A DNA stretch of 64,000 bases, from positions 7,111,030-7,175,029 of the forward strand of contig OX365947.1 of NCBI GenBank assembly GCA_947247005.1, read 5' to 3'. This document shows, one piece after another, positions 46,275 to 57,944 of this stretch. A program made the translations under genes and the position numbers. A model generated the notes under the pieces. The model was given only the letters and a program-made list of their open reading frames with translations, had not been told where the DNA came from and ran no database searches. Source of the stretch: Spisula solida. Its lineage: Eukaryota > Mollusca > Bivalvia > Venerida > Mactridae. How positions within the stretch are numbered: position 1 is the stretch's first letter; each line of letters begins with the position of its first letter.

Positions 46275-48845
46275 GAAGCAAAGCAAATACATTTTGTATT
46301 TTCAAAGTTAAATTATAAGACAAATAAAGATTAAGATATACCATTTTCACAGTCAGTCGTCAAGATTTCATTAAAATGATATTTTGGAAGGAGTAGCGTC
46401 CTTTGAAGTTTGTTATCAAAAATAATAGTTTGAATCAAGGGAGAATACTCTATATCAGACATTTTACGATTCTGTTTGGTTATCGATCTTTAGTTTACAC
46501 CAGTCAAGTTTTGTCCACAAAAACTAACAAGTCGTCGACTTTTGTAAGACCATGAGTGATTTGTTCAAACTAGATGCAATCACAGGTAACTGTATTATTG
46601 ATGAAACTATAAAATGTCTGCCCAGTTATGTCATTTTAGAATATAAACAATCAATTTGCTACATTTTATGGCATTTTACAAATAAATGCCAATTTTGAAT
46701 TCAACATCACATGCAATGATGGCAGGGTCATGTTCCACACAGGGTCACCAAGCCAAATCCTTCTTCATGCTAAACTTACAAATTTATGGAATCGTCACCA
46801 CAGAACGCGTGTGTGCCATATTATCCTATTGTTTTGTTGCTGGGTCATAAAACACAAATTGTGATTTAGTGGCTAGAGGGTCTGCTTCAGATATGAGAGG
46901 CTGTAAATTTGATCCAGGGCTTGGAAATACCAAAGTTATCAAAAATGGTAAACCAGGTAACAGTACAGATATATATATACATTGTAAATAGTCTGGATCA
47001 AGTTCCAGCCCCACCAACAAAAGTATGTTGAAATAATATTTATTTTCAATGGAACGTTTAATAGAAAGACAGTCATTTTAATCTTTTATGTAGGTGAATA
47101 CTAAAAAAGGGGCAACATATTTTGAAATTCTGAGACTATGCGTGGACAACCATGTCTGATATTGCCTGGTTCAAATGTAGAACTACAATTAAGTGGTCTT
47201 TTTGGCGTACCTAGCAAAGGGAGATCACTGTTCATGAGATTTGGCTAGGACGTGTCGAAATGGTGTGAAAATTGTCGTGCTTCTATAAATTTATTATGTG
47301 GCTACGGTCTAGTGTACGTTATTTGCCCCGGGGGTATGAAGTGTTACAATGGAAAGATAAAATATAATTTGAGAACTTCTTTTTTTGTTCTATCTCATTA
47401 TATGGGCAGCCAAGTGCAACGAAACTTTGACAATATAGTATTTATTTCAGGCGTTAGCGTTCTTTCAAAATATATTAAATACTTTTATACATTTGAATTA
47501 TCTGACATGCTTATTTATCAATGCTTTCACAGAATGAAGTCTTCATACAGTCATTTAGCAGTCGTATATAAACTGTTTGTTTCGTTCACAGTACAAACTT
47601 GCCAAGCGTTTGGCGTTGTCTGTTTTGCAGGGCTTGCTCTTCGGTTGTTTCCCTACATCCCTTCTTCCCTCCTAGATAAGAAGGGGTGGCCCTAGAGCTC
47701 GTCTTTGTCTCAGCGACTTCGTCATTATGCTTTTATTTCTGTTTGTCTCCTATTGGAGACGAACAAACTGCTTGATGCGTGTATATGGTCGCACGGTCAT
47801 GATACGCTCTCTGCTCTATTCACCTTTATACATTATTTTAATTTACTTAAATATTGAAACAGGTGGGGGATTTAACTAAAATTCTAAGTTAATGGTTTCT
47901 AAGAGTGGAGTAAATCTGAGAGCGTATCATGATTAAAGCGTTCAACAAACAGTGTCATGTTTTACAATAAATATATACATTGTGCATATAAAGGAGAAGA
48001 TAACTGGATGATTCATTTTAACGAAAGCATATATGCCCCAGTCTGCACCAGTTTGGTGAATTACCTCCCTTTAATAAAAGTGCAATGTGCACATTTTAAA
48101 CTCCGAACACAGTTATTAAGAAAATCTATATATCAAATACCAACAAGGGAGGGGGTGGGAGAATGTTAGTATATACTAACATTTTAAAGGAGATACTCTT
48201 CGTTTATTTTCTGCTTTACGTAAAGTACCGGAAACAAACGAACACTACTCGGAATCGGCCGAATAACGGAGATCAGTATCATACGTACTTTTCCGGAATT
48301 TGACATTTACTCTGCTGTTCATTTGAACCGCACACGTAACATATTGCAACATTTCTTCATACATGTACTATATACTATGCTAAAAAGTCGTCATTAATTA
48401 TTATGAAATAGGTCTGATAATTGAACAGAATTGTCGGTATATACGCCTGAACTCGGACTAAAATGTTGGTAACTACCAGCACAATGTCTAAGAAATTGCG
48501 GCCTGTCACAAACTGGAAATTATTCAACGACAGCCAGCAACATTCAACTTACAAGTAATTATGAACATTGTCCTGTAATTGAAAACAATTCATATGTCGA
48601 GGAGGATAGACGTTTATATTGATAATCTCAGAACCGATCCTACTGCGATTGTTCACTTAAAAATAAAAATGATGTTAGGTTCCGAAAACAGTGATGTTGT
48701 TAACATTTTCAAAATGTTGAGTTTCATGCAGTTATGACTAAGTGAAAAAGAAACTTTCTATTTTCTTCCAACACTGATGTATCATGGTTATAAATGTATA
48801 CTGTGTGTTTTGAGGATATACTTTCGTACATGTATTTACGATTTC
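46275..48845. other. no firm gene; tRNA-like scrap at 46860
   Basis: Near 46860-46925 TTAGTGGCTAGAGGG and AATTTGATCCAGG form a weak A/B-box pair. A short ATG-GTAACT segment at 46551-46586 could be a tiny first exon but cannot be supported. The frame at 47252-47695 begins with a non-ATG codon and matches nothing I know. Confidence 0.35.
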
Positions 48846-48847
48846 AG

Positions 48848-48993
48848 GACTGATCCAACTACGATCGCCCACTTTGTTGACATTAGATAATGAACAAATA
48901 AGTACTGTTGGAGATATAGATGTGGTTAATGAATTGTTTATGGGTATAAAGAAGCTGAATCTCTCAAAGAATTTGATAACTGACTGGAAAGAA
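48848..48993 (+). CDS. LRR exon, tubulin cofactor E / TBCE-like type
   Basis: A 146-bp candidate exon between a 3' splice site (TACGATTTCAG, ending 48847) and a donor (GAA/GTATGTG, from 48994). Read with two leading bases, it gives 48 codons including LLTLDNEQISTVGDID, then IKKLNLSKNLITDW. The layout (hydrophobic strand, 'GxIxxAGD'-like turn, then LxLSxNxLxDW) is that of the first leucine-rich repeats of tubulin-specific chaperone E and TBCE-like proteins, in which LRRs sit between a CAP-Gly or N-terminal segment and a ubiquitin-like domain. No adjoining exon could be found on either side, and a LINE begins within about 15 bases of the donor. It may be one exon of a widely spaced gene or an isolated relic. 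A generic LRR protein is the main alternative. Confidence 0.5.
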
Positions 48994-49459
48994 GTATGTG
49001 TGTGTTATAAACATTGGAACCTTGAATGCGTGTGGATTGAAACGTATACTTTTTTATCCAGAATTTGTATCTCTTCTTGAAAAGTATTCAATATTTTGTG
49101 TGACTGAAACCAAAATTGACTCTTATGATATACACTTTTTTATCCAAACCTAGGTTAGAAAAATACAAACGAAAATCAGGGGGATTGGTTTCTTTATTCA
49201 CAACTCTCTAGTAGACAAAATAAGTATAATCGAATCAAATTGTGAATATGTATTCTGGTTTAGCATTAAGTCAGTGTTACCCATTGTCAGTACAAATTTA
49301 CTTATTGGTGTAATATACATTCCTCCTGATAACTCACGTTTCTACAACGAAGACGAATTTTTCATGCTACAGTCACAAATTGCACTTAATAGTAGCTCAT
49401 ATGACTTTATGCTCCTCACTGGCGACACAAATGGCCATACGTCTAATGTCCCAGACTAT

Positions 49460-49660
49460 GCTGAGTGGAATGGTCGTAATGCAAGGGGACCATTTGGGTG
49501 GAATGGTCGTAATGCAAGGGGACCATTTGGGTGGAATGGTCGTAATGCAAGGGTTGAATGGTCGTAGGTTACAAAAAACATACTTATTGTTGTTTGGTCG
49601 TTGTATGGAACGCAAGGTGACCATTTGGGTTAATTGGTCGTAGGTTACAACAAATACAGT
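49460..49660 (+). repeat. 33-bp tandem repeat inside the LINE
   Basis: GGAATGGTCGTAATGCAAGG plus GGACCATTTGGGT recurs three times, with a broken fourth copy to 49655. The period is a multiple of three and reads WNGRNARGPFG in the endonuclease frame. It sits exactly where the endonuclease C-terminal half is missing. Confidence 0.85.
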
Positions 49661-49860
49661 TATTAGGTAATGACGACAATACCTCCAACAATAACCCCGA
49701 CGTTACTATATTAAATAATGATGTTTTAAACAGGATAATCTCAGAAAGTGAAGTTATCAAAAATATAACGAATCTTAAAAATGGCAAAGCGTCCTCTGTT
49801 TTCGACAACATCAGCAACGCGTATTTAAAATCAACAAAAAATATAACGATTTCAATAATG

Positions 49861-50405
49861 TTGGTGCCAGGAACCAGCAGCTTATAAAAAGCCTTCATGA
49901 TTGGTTCCCTTCCAAGAAATTGTTTTTATGTTCATCCCTGTTGGTTGTTGTACTAAATTTGATAGGGGAGCCAGTATTTGGTTCCCTGAAAATAAATCTG
50001 ATTCTGTGATTACAGTTTCCACAGAAATGGAATGCACTGATTGCTTCAAGATTATATTGATATAATCGAGGATTTCAGTATAATTCCTGTGTTGCAATAA
50101 ATCCTTGAATTAACCATTACCTAAAACGCTCCTTTCTAACCGTCAATCAACATCACAACCGGACAAAAAAGCACAATTTAATAGTATTTAATAATCAGAA
50201 TGAAGGTAATTTCAAACACGTTCACTGATCTTTGTTATAATAGAGACAACTGGGAGAACCCAGTATAATCTCAGCGCAGAAATATACACACATACTAAAT
50301 TAAGAAATTTTCTACCACATATTTTGAACAACTTATTCTACAGCGAGCATCAGTAAATTTAATTTTAACTCCTCAATCTACCTGTCTTATGGAAATGGAC
50401 AATAA
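49861..50405. mobile_element. nested insertion within the LINE RT region
   Basis: LINE reading frame is continuous up to CAATAATG (49853-49860) and resumes in the same frame right after a second CAATAATG (50398-50405). The intervening sequence of about 545 bp interrupts it. The 8-base direct repeat is what an insertion with target duplication would leave. No terminal inverted repeats or coding frame were recognised, so the type of insert is unknown. Confidence 0.6.
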
Positions 50406-53054
50406 TGGCTCCCTTATATACATCACTCTTCAACCTCGTTTTAGAAACCGGGGTCCTTCCCGAGCACTGGTTAATTGGAACTATTAAACCTTTTTATAAA
50501 AACAAAGGCTCCATTATGGACCCGGCAAACTATCGTCCAATAACCATCCTCAGTTGCTTGGGTAAAGTGTTCACATCCATATTAAACAATAGAATTTATG
50601 AATTTATCACCGTTACTAATCTCCTAAATGAAAACCAAGCCGGATTTAGAACCGGCTACTCTACGACAGACCACAGTTTTACTCTAAATTTCTTAATAGA
50701 AAAATTGAGATCCGAAAAAAAGAAATTGTTTTGTTCATTTATTGACTTTTCAGCTGCCTTCGACTCAGTCTGGAGGGCAGGTCTGTGGACTAAACTAACT
50801 AACAACGGAATAACTGGGAAAATCTTACGAATCATAAAAAAACATGTATTCTAATATTAAATCATGTGTTGCTGTAAATGGTCAAACGTCCGCTTTCTTC
50901 AACAGTTTCACAGGCGTTCGACAAGGCGAAAACCTCTCCCCAGTCCTGTTTTCTCTATATCTTAATGATCTCGAAAATAACCTTATACGTGATGATAACG
51001 GCCTTATAATAGATTTTAAAATAGACGAAATCCAGCACTTTTTAAAAATATTACTTCTCCTCTATGCAGACGACACGATTATTGTTGGCTATTCACCTCT
51101 GTCTTTCCAATCAACATTAAACCAGTTTAATGAATATTGTAAAACATGAAAACTAAAAATAAATTTCCCAAAAACGAAAGTCATTGTCTTCGGTACAAAT
51201 AAACCCAACAAATATCGTTTCACTATAGATAATCAACCGATAGAAACTATCAAGGAATAAATATCTTGGAGTCATTTTTTCCGCTTCCGGCTCATTTCTC
51301 TCTTGCAGAAAACATGTAATAACACAAGCTAATAAAGCAATGCACGTATTGAGCCTCAGAATTAATAATTTGGATTTACCACTTGACTTACAACTAAAAT
51401 TATTCGATCATACCGTGCTACCAATTTCAACATACGGATGTGAAATCTGGGGCTTTGAAAATGTGGATGGGATAGAACAAGTTCATACTAATTTTTTATG
51501 TTTATTAACTAAGACCCGAAAGAGTACGCCTCTATATATGCTTTATGCAGAACTAGGACGCTATCCCATCGAAGGTGTCATCAAGTCCCGTATGGTAGGA
51601 TATTGGAATAGATTATTAGCAAATAAATCAAAAATTGCGTTCATGTGCTACCAGCATATTCTTTCTAATCATTAAAACTTTAAATGGGCTGCACATATAA
51701 AACGTATTTTAGATACAACAGGAAATTCACAAATATGGATAAACCAACATAATATTACCAATAAACATATAAACAAACAAGTTAAACGCAAATTGATCGA
51801 CCAGTTCCTACAAGATTGGTCAACTAAACTTGAAATTTCAAATAAAGGAAAATTTTATCGTAGTTTTAAAGAAAATATAAACTATGAAGAATACTCAAGT
51901 CTTTTAACAACTTCTCAGAGTATAAGTTTACTCCATTTCCGTACTGGAAACCACAGATTCCCTATAGAAATCGGTCGCTGGAGACAATCACTTAGGCCTC
52001 ATCATGAACGCAAATGCCCTTTGTGTCCCAAAAATGACCTAGGTGACGAGTTCCATTACTTACTAATATGTCCGTATTTCAAACAGCTACGAGCTCAAAT
52101 ACTATGTAGCACACAATATGATAAAATTTAAAGATCAACTTTCCACAAAGATCAACGAGCTTCTCAAAAAACTTGCTAACTTTGTAAGACAAGTAATGAA
52201 CGATTTCACACGACCCATGCCTGTCATTTAACTCGTAAATAAATTATCAACTTACTTTGAATATTTAAAATCCACCCATAGACTGAATTAATTAATCCAC
52301 TGACGATATCACAAATACAACGTACATGAACACACAACACCGACACTAATAGTAAAGCTACCCTATTGAAAAACTCCCCGTGTCCCACGTGCACTGTCCA
52401 GACTAAAATATTTAATTTATCCATAATTATAGTAAACCCATTAGGCCATAACCATTTATTGAAAATACGCCACTCTCAATAATACAACTCATGTTCCACG
52501 TGCTCAGTACCGGACTAAACTATTTAACTTATACAGTACAACCTTGTATAGAAAGGCCAGTCAAGCAACAGCTAAAATGTAAATACTTGATTCTATATAG
52601 TAGTTCCTTTTTGGTCCTTATTTGTTGCCTTATGTTACTTTTGTATTTTTGAGTTGTATTTTACACGTGTTTTGTTACTTTTTAGAACCTTACCCATTGA
52701 TGTTGTTTGCTAAACTGAATCCCGTTTATACACCGATTAAGTATTATTCTGACTAAATTTTAATAGAGCCAGTACATATTATGACTTTGAAACGAATATT
52801 TTAAGATGTTATTACAACAACTTTTATACGACATTAGTACTATAGTACTACACATACTGATATATCAATGTTTTGTTCTCGTTATCGTATAAATACATTC
52901 CCCATAAATCACAATAATGTATGATATTACCATCTTATTCCACCATAACCGATACCATTGTAAAACTATTATTCACATGTTCATACTTTGTTATCTGTGA
53001 AATGTAGTAATGTACGCAAATAAAGTTATTGTTCTGTTCTGTTCTGTTCTATAG

Positions 53055-54600
53055 GCCTACTCGTTAATTATATTGTTAATTTGATTTGTTTATCCTTAGA
53101 AAATTATGAGTTTTACTACACGTTTGCTTTAAATTGCAGTTTGTGTTCTGTTGTTCCTTATTCGACCCAGCTTGGGACTGCACTTACAAGATCTTGAACA
53201 ATACATAAAATGTGTATAGGGTTATAAATAAATTTCTTTTTTATCGGCGATAAGGCTGGATAATTTGAGGGAATAAAAAGGGAACACACAATTATACGAA
53301 ACATCCATTTATTTTTGTACCAAATATTCGTGTCATGTATTGTACAGTGGATAGAAAATAGAGACCAAACTATCTACACGTACACGGTTGCCATCAAACA
53401 TGACAATGTCGTGTCGTCATTTGGCGCTGAAAGCATGGACGTCCAACATCATTTCGGAACACTTCCGTGAATACCTCGGAAAACAACATAGATAGAGGCA
53501 GTCAAAACGACGAAACAAGCACGTGTAACTAAGTATTTGTAACTCGAGACCAATGAATAAAGTTGCATTATCGTTATTTATTTAATATTTTTTAGTTTCA
53601 AGTTAGATTTTTTTAAAAATGTTCTGGTTTCCCCAAAAATCGTTCCGTAAATGATAGTGAAGTTCCGATAGGCCCGACATGTATACATAGGTAAACGCTC
53701 ACAAGCATCGTTCATCAGCATAACAAAGCACCATGTCACCGTTTAAAGCATTATTGCATCTATAAATTCAACAGTTCACGTGTAAACATCAATTAGATCT
53801 AAAACAAATTATTTTCGCCCCCACCCTATAACCTTGGCAACAGTTATGAGTATATATGGATTCGAGCCTGCGACATCCAACTCATAAACCACGACAGCCA
53901 GCTACATACCTTGGATAGAAAGTTGGATCTTAAATCGTACACGTGCATGTACGACATTAGCTCCCCTATCAGCCTTTTGATAGGCAATTTGCTTATAATT
54001 ATACTATTAGTTTTTTTATGATCTGATCTCTGTCTTTCAAAATGACTGACAATTGTGACAAATAGGAGGGAAATATCGCAGTTATAAAAACTCTATTAAT
54101 GTATACAGGCCCCGATCTCCCGAAACATCTCACTCTGAGTTAAATATCATCTCAAATATTGCAATGCGTCGTTCAGATAATTTCCATGGAAGACTGGACT
54201 CAAAATTCCCATCACAAAAAAGAAAACCTTATTCTTAGTTTGTTACAGTAAAATTTAAAGAGCTTGAACCATCAATGTTATCGTAAATTTTGAATCTGGT
54301 TTGAGCAAAATCTCAATTTGAGATGAGATTTCTACTTGAGATGCTTCGGGAGATCGGGCCCAGGTTAACAGTAGAAAACAAATTCTCTACAATTTTAATG
54401 ACGTCAATATAAATATAAAATTCTTATAAGGGAAACAATATTACAATCAAAACAAAAGGAAGCATCAAATCATACTATTAACAATTATTAATAACATTTC
54501 ACTTTTAATACAGCAGAATTATGATAAATTATGTACATATTTGGTAAATAATCATATATTATACACAATGTATGGTCGGGTATGTGTCTATGTATAATAT
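53055..54600. other. no gene; tRNA-like scrap
   Basis: Near 53855-53915 the minus strand has GTAGCTGGCTGTCGTGG and GGCTCGAATCC, an A/B-box pair of a decayed tRNA-derived element. The following exon of the LRR gene was looked for here and not found. Confidence 0.4.
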
Positions 54601-54605
54601 TCGAT

Positions 54606-54893
54606 GTCCCTGAATCTGTATCCTAGATTTTGGAACAACCCTTGTTGCGAAATAGAGACGACTATGTCACCGTCTCGAAGTCCCTGAATTGATATGTTAG
54701 TTTTTGGGACAACCCTTGTTGCGAAATAGTGACGACTATGTCACCGTCTCGAAGTCCCTGAATTGATATGTTAGTTTTTGGGACAACCCTTGTTGCGAAA
54801 AAGTGACGACTATGTCACCGTCTCGAAGTCCCTGAATTGATATATTAGTTTTTGGGACAACCCTTGCTGTGAAATAGTGACGACAATGTCACC
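54606..54893. repeat. 74-bp tandem repeat, about 4 copies
   Basis: Units start TCCCTGAATTGATATGTTAG and end TATGTCACCGTCTCGAAG. Copies 2 and 3 are nearly identical. The first and last are more diverged, the usual picture for growth from the middle. Confidence 0.93.
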
Positions 54894-55507
54894 GTTCCTG
54901 TCTTGTAAGTAAAAAGCTTCAAACAATCATCATAATAATGATTATGATTAGTACACAGTAGGCGCTATATAGTCCGTTTCTTGAGGTCAGTCACTTGTAT
55001 ACAAATAATGTAAAATCAAAACGAAGTATTTTTATTGTTCAATACATTTAAATTGGATAAAGTGGCAATGAAAATCAATACCTTATGCACCAAGCAATAA
55101 ACTCATATATACAATATCTGTTAAATTGATAAATTAATAAAATAAATTGCAATGTTTATAAATTCATGTTATACACATGTTATGTAAACAGATGGATGAC
55201 CTGATTAAACTAGTTATATACGGTATACATAAACGTGACACAGGAGGGTAATAAAATGCATGGTAAATTAACAACCATACATAATACATTAACGCAAACA
55301 TATCGCTTGGAAGGTTGCACTTTTGAACTTGTAGTGCGTCTATTCCACTAGTTGATGGTGTAAATTGGTGAGTAGATGTCTGCACATTTATATGTTTAAT
55401 TGTATATTATGACAAAGCAGGTGTATATAATAACTATGCACGAAGCAGCTAGAACGATAAATCAGTGATGGTAATTATGCTGTTCATTTTCCACATTACT
55501 TTGAAAT

Positions 55508-55850
55508 GGTACTAATCCCGATACACCGCTTCGCAGCTCCGTCAAAGAAATACACTGTGTTCATATGGCTTTGACGGAACTAAAACCAATGACACGCTCT
55601 GACGGAACCCAAGATACATAACGTTGACACGGCACTAATCCCGATACACCGCTTCGTCCGAGAAATACACTGTTTTATATACTAGTAGCTTTAACGGAAC
55701 TAAAACCGATGGAACGCTCTGACGGAACCCAAGATACATGACGTTTGAGCTCCGCCCAGGCGTTACATTGGTTTTTGGTTCCGTCGTAACAATATGAATA
55801 TAGTGCAATTCTCTGACCAAACTGAGAAGCGATGTATTGGGATTAGTACC
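55508..55850. mobile_element. foldback element with internal duplication
   Basis: The left end GGTACTAATCCCGATACACC and right end (reverse complement) GGTACTAATCCCAATACATC are about 25-bp inverted repeats. Between them a unit of about 125 bp containing CTAATCCCGATACACCGCTT and GCTCTGACGGAACCCAAGAT occurs twice in tandem. The left TIR is thus itself duplicated inside the element. Confidence 0.8.
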
Positions 55851-55964
55851 GTGTATGAAAGAACTATGATGATAGTTCCACTTCAAAACTTCCCTTCATT
55901 ATGAGGTTGAAAACATGAGTTGGTGAAGTTGAATTGATGAAGTTGCATCGATAGTTGTTCAAAT

Positions 55965-56078
55965 GATGACGTCGTGACGCTGAAACCATGCCGTCATGAG
56001 TGTGATCTCACGTAATGATGAAGTCGTGACGCTGAAACCATGACGTCATGAGTGTGATATCACGTAATGCTGAAGTCG
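55965..56078. repeat. two-copy 51-bp duplication with a CRE-like palindrome
   Basis: GTCGTGACGCTGAAACCATG then CGTCATGAGTGTGAT and CACGTAATG recur twice. TGACGTCA, the perfect cyclic-AMP response element palindrome, is present at 56041-56048. Any regulatory role is speculative: it lies about 700 bases past the end of the zinc transporter gene. Confidence 0.75.
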
Positions 56079-56180
56079 GAATATCACCAGTGATTTGTAG
56101 CGCGTGAGTACAATATTATGTTATTGTTTTATATATTTGTAAAATGCTGACAGGATACATCGTTGACATTGACACCATCA

Positions 56181-56262
56181 TTACACATCGTACATCATCA
56201 CACATCGTACATCATCACACATCGTACATCATCACACATCGTACATCGTCTTACATTATCGT
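56181..56262. repeat. 17-bp minisatellite, about 4-5 copies
   Basis: The unit ACACATCGTACATCATC repeats with few changes, ending in variant TACATCGTCTTACATTATCG. Confidence 0.85.
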
Positions 56263-56516
56263 ACACCATCCATGCATTCATTGTTGTAAGTGTTGTATAA
56301 CCTTCGTCTGAAAGAAAAAATGTAACGGTTGCTGAATGCATAAAGGGAGGTAATTGTATAAACATGCACAATTTGTAAACCTTGTAGATTGTCATTAGAG
56401 TAGAATGACAGTACATTAGTCCAACAAATCACCCTTAGTGGTGAGCTAGCTTTTCACTGACGAGATTTGTTGGTATCCGGCGCGATACCAAACAATAATT
56501 ATGCAGTATGTAAAAC

Positions 56517-56522
56517 TTTATT
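56517..56522 (-). promoter_or_regulatory. candidate poly(A) signal of the zinc transporter gene
   Basis: AATAAA on the minus strand, 258 bases beyond the stop codon. The distance is reasonable for a 3' UTR. Confidence 0.4.
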
Positions 56523-56779
56523 ATAAGAGCCCGTCAATTAAATGTAAATTAAGATCAATTGATATACAAGCAGGTTTACACCAGTTTGCTCTTTATCAAA
56601 CCTTAAAAAGGTATAAATTCAGTAAAAAGCCAAAATTACAACATTTGTGTGACAGTCACGTAATGGCTGGTGTTGGCTGGTCTTTCAAACACAAATAGAC
56701 AAAATCTGTCAACTTTTTAACTGACCCTCGATTACTGCATTAGTAAATTCTTTTTAACGCCCCTCGTACTTACCATACT

Positions 56780-56908
56780 CTATATCTTGATCTCGTTCTC
56801 AAACAAAGCAAGTAGTAACATGACGAGACAGCCCAGTAATATACCAACATTGTTGAAGATGAAGTTCATTTTGGGATTTTCTCTGTGTTTATTGAGAAGT
56901 TGTGGCAG
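56780..56908 (-). CDS. zinc transporter (ZIP/SLC39, LIV-1 type), last coding exon
   Basis: Encodes the C-terminal 42 residues and a TAG stop. It starts after the 3' splice site TTTCTGTTTCGTAG. It reads LPQLLNKH, then the last membrane helix NVGILLGCLVMLLLALFE, and ends ENEIKI. ZIP4/ZIP12-type proteins end the same way (LPEM..., NxGLLxGW..LLLLxxYE, then a short charged tail). The usual acid in LPEM is Gln here. The exon joins in phase 0 to the exon at 57368-57555, 459 bases away. Confidence 0.88.
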   Translation of the reverse strand: MPQLLNKHRENPKMNFIFNNVGILLGCLVMLLLALFENEIKI

Positions 56909-57367
56909 CTACGAAACAGAAAACAACAAAGTCGGGTTATAAACAAATTATAAATAAACCTTACATAGCTCAGAAGTAAGTTTATTTAGTTGTTACACGT
57001 TCTATGAGCTAATCAAAGTTTATACTCAAATTGAGTTGAGCAAAAATACCCTTTATAATCAATGGACCAGCTCTCCTCGAATTGATTAAAGCATAATTCG
57101 TAGAATTCCATCTTTACCGTAGCCAATGTCCGTAAAGAACACAAGCTAAATAACCAATACAAGGGACCGAACCTATAAATCGTTCGTTGACTCTTTTGCG
57201 CTCATATGCAAAAACATACTCTATGCGTAAAGTCGATGGCTCGAACTATGTCCTTGTTCTAAAGGCGTTTCGAGGAATCGAAACTTTGTTATTCCAACTC
57301 TTACTTGGTCACAGATACTAGTAAATTAAGTATGTGTATACGAAAACATAACTATGAAACTACGTAC

Positions 57368-57555
57368 CATGTCTACTAAGGAAATATACAAGAACATTCC
57401 GGCTGTGACGGCAAATATCCAGTTTCTCACGTCCGGGTTTGTTGATACGGCCAGACCGATATATAGCCCTACCATAGCAGTAAGTGACGACACGAAGTTG
57501 AACAACAGCGCCCGACCAAATGATAACCCGCTTGTTAGAAGAATGGCAAAATCTC
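57368..57555 (-). CDS. zinc transporter (ZIP/SLC39, LIV-1 type), penultimate coding exon
   Basis: 188 bp bounded by TTTTGTACACAG and ATG/GTACGTAG. With the split Gly codon it starts [20 protein letters not shown], completing the [10 protein letters not shown] motif of helix V begun in the previous exon. It runs through helices VI and VII ([33 protein letters not shown]). This matches vertebrate ZIP12 and ZIP4 closely, ZIP12 best from memory ('SSLTAF.GLYIGL.VS...[13 protein letters not shown]'). ZIP proteins move Zn2+, sometimes Fe2+ or Mn2+, from outside or from vesicles into the cytosol. Frame and phase agree with both neighbours. A 73-residue plus-strand frame over the same bases is a shadow. 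Confidence 0.92.
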
Positions 57556-57944
57556 CTGTGTACAAAAAATAAAAAGAACACACATCAGTCATTGTAATTG
57601 ATCTTATTACAAACTATAATTAAGGAGTGCATTTACGGATAAATACCTGTACATGTATTTCGAAAAGTTTTGGGGTAGGTGTCTGTTATTGTAATCGTCA
57701 TTTTGGAGGGGTAGCTCATTATACTTCGTTCGAAAAATATTATTCTTGTCTAAAATGATATTGCGTTCTATCGGTACATGCACAGTCTTTAAAAAGAATC
57801 GTCTAATTTCATCATCATCATTTAAGAATAGATATTCGGTGCATATAGGAATTTGAAAGCTCAATATACGTCAATGGAATATCCATATCACACAGAGAGT
57901 AAGGTTTGAACGGTTCTATAATAGACTGAAAAGTGTTTTCGTAC

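Larger units (their letters stand above)
49005..53052 (+). pseudogene. degenerate LINE with endonuclease, RT and zinc knuckle
   Basis: A non-LTR retrotransposon broken by frameshifts and stops. Order: endonuclease start with TLNACG and VTETKIDSYD near 49010-49120; IGVIYIPPDNS near 49303-49335 and LTGDTNGH near 49414-49437. Next come the pre-RT helix LKNGKAS near 49770, RT motifs YRPITILSCLGKVF near 50535-50575, FIDFSAAFDSVW near 50740-50775, GVRQGENLSPVLFSLYLNDL near 50915-50974 and YADDTII near 51063-51083. The post-RT block TYGCEIWGF is near 51432-51458, and a C-terminal CPLC...H...C knuckle near 52015-52079. The 3' end is ATAAAG then a GTTCT repeat (53031-53050). The endonuclease C-terminal half is missing, replaced by a short tandem repeat. 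A jockey/CR1-type clade is likely, not proven. Confidence 0.9.

Noticed and set aside
46551..46590. Tiny first exon (ATG...CACAG/GTAACT)
   Set aside because: The splice donor is plausible, but the peptide is about 11 residues and cannot be linked to any downstream exon.
47252..47695. A 147-residue frame with hydrophobic patches
   Set aside because: It starts at GTG, not ATG, has no recognised motif and no splice support. Average AT-rich sequence can give this length.
57354..57572. Plus-strand frame over the zinc transporter exon
   Set aside because: The minus strand carries a spliced, family-matching exon with exact phase. The plus frame is its shadow.
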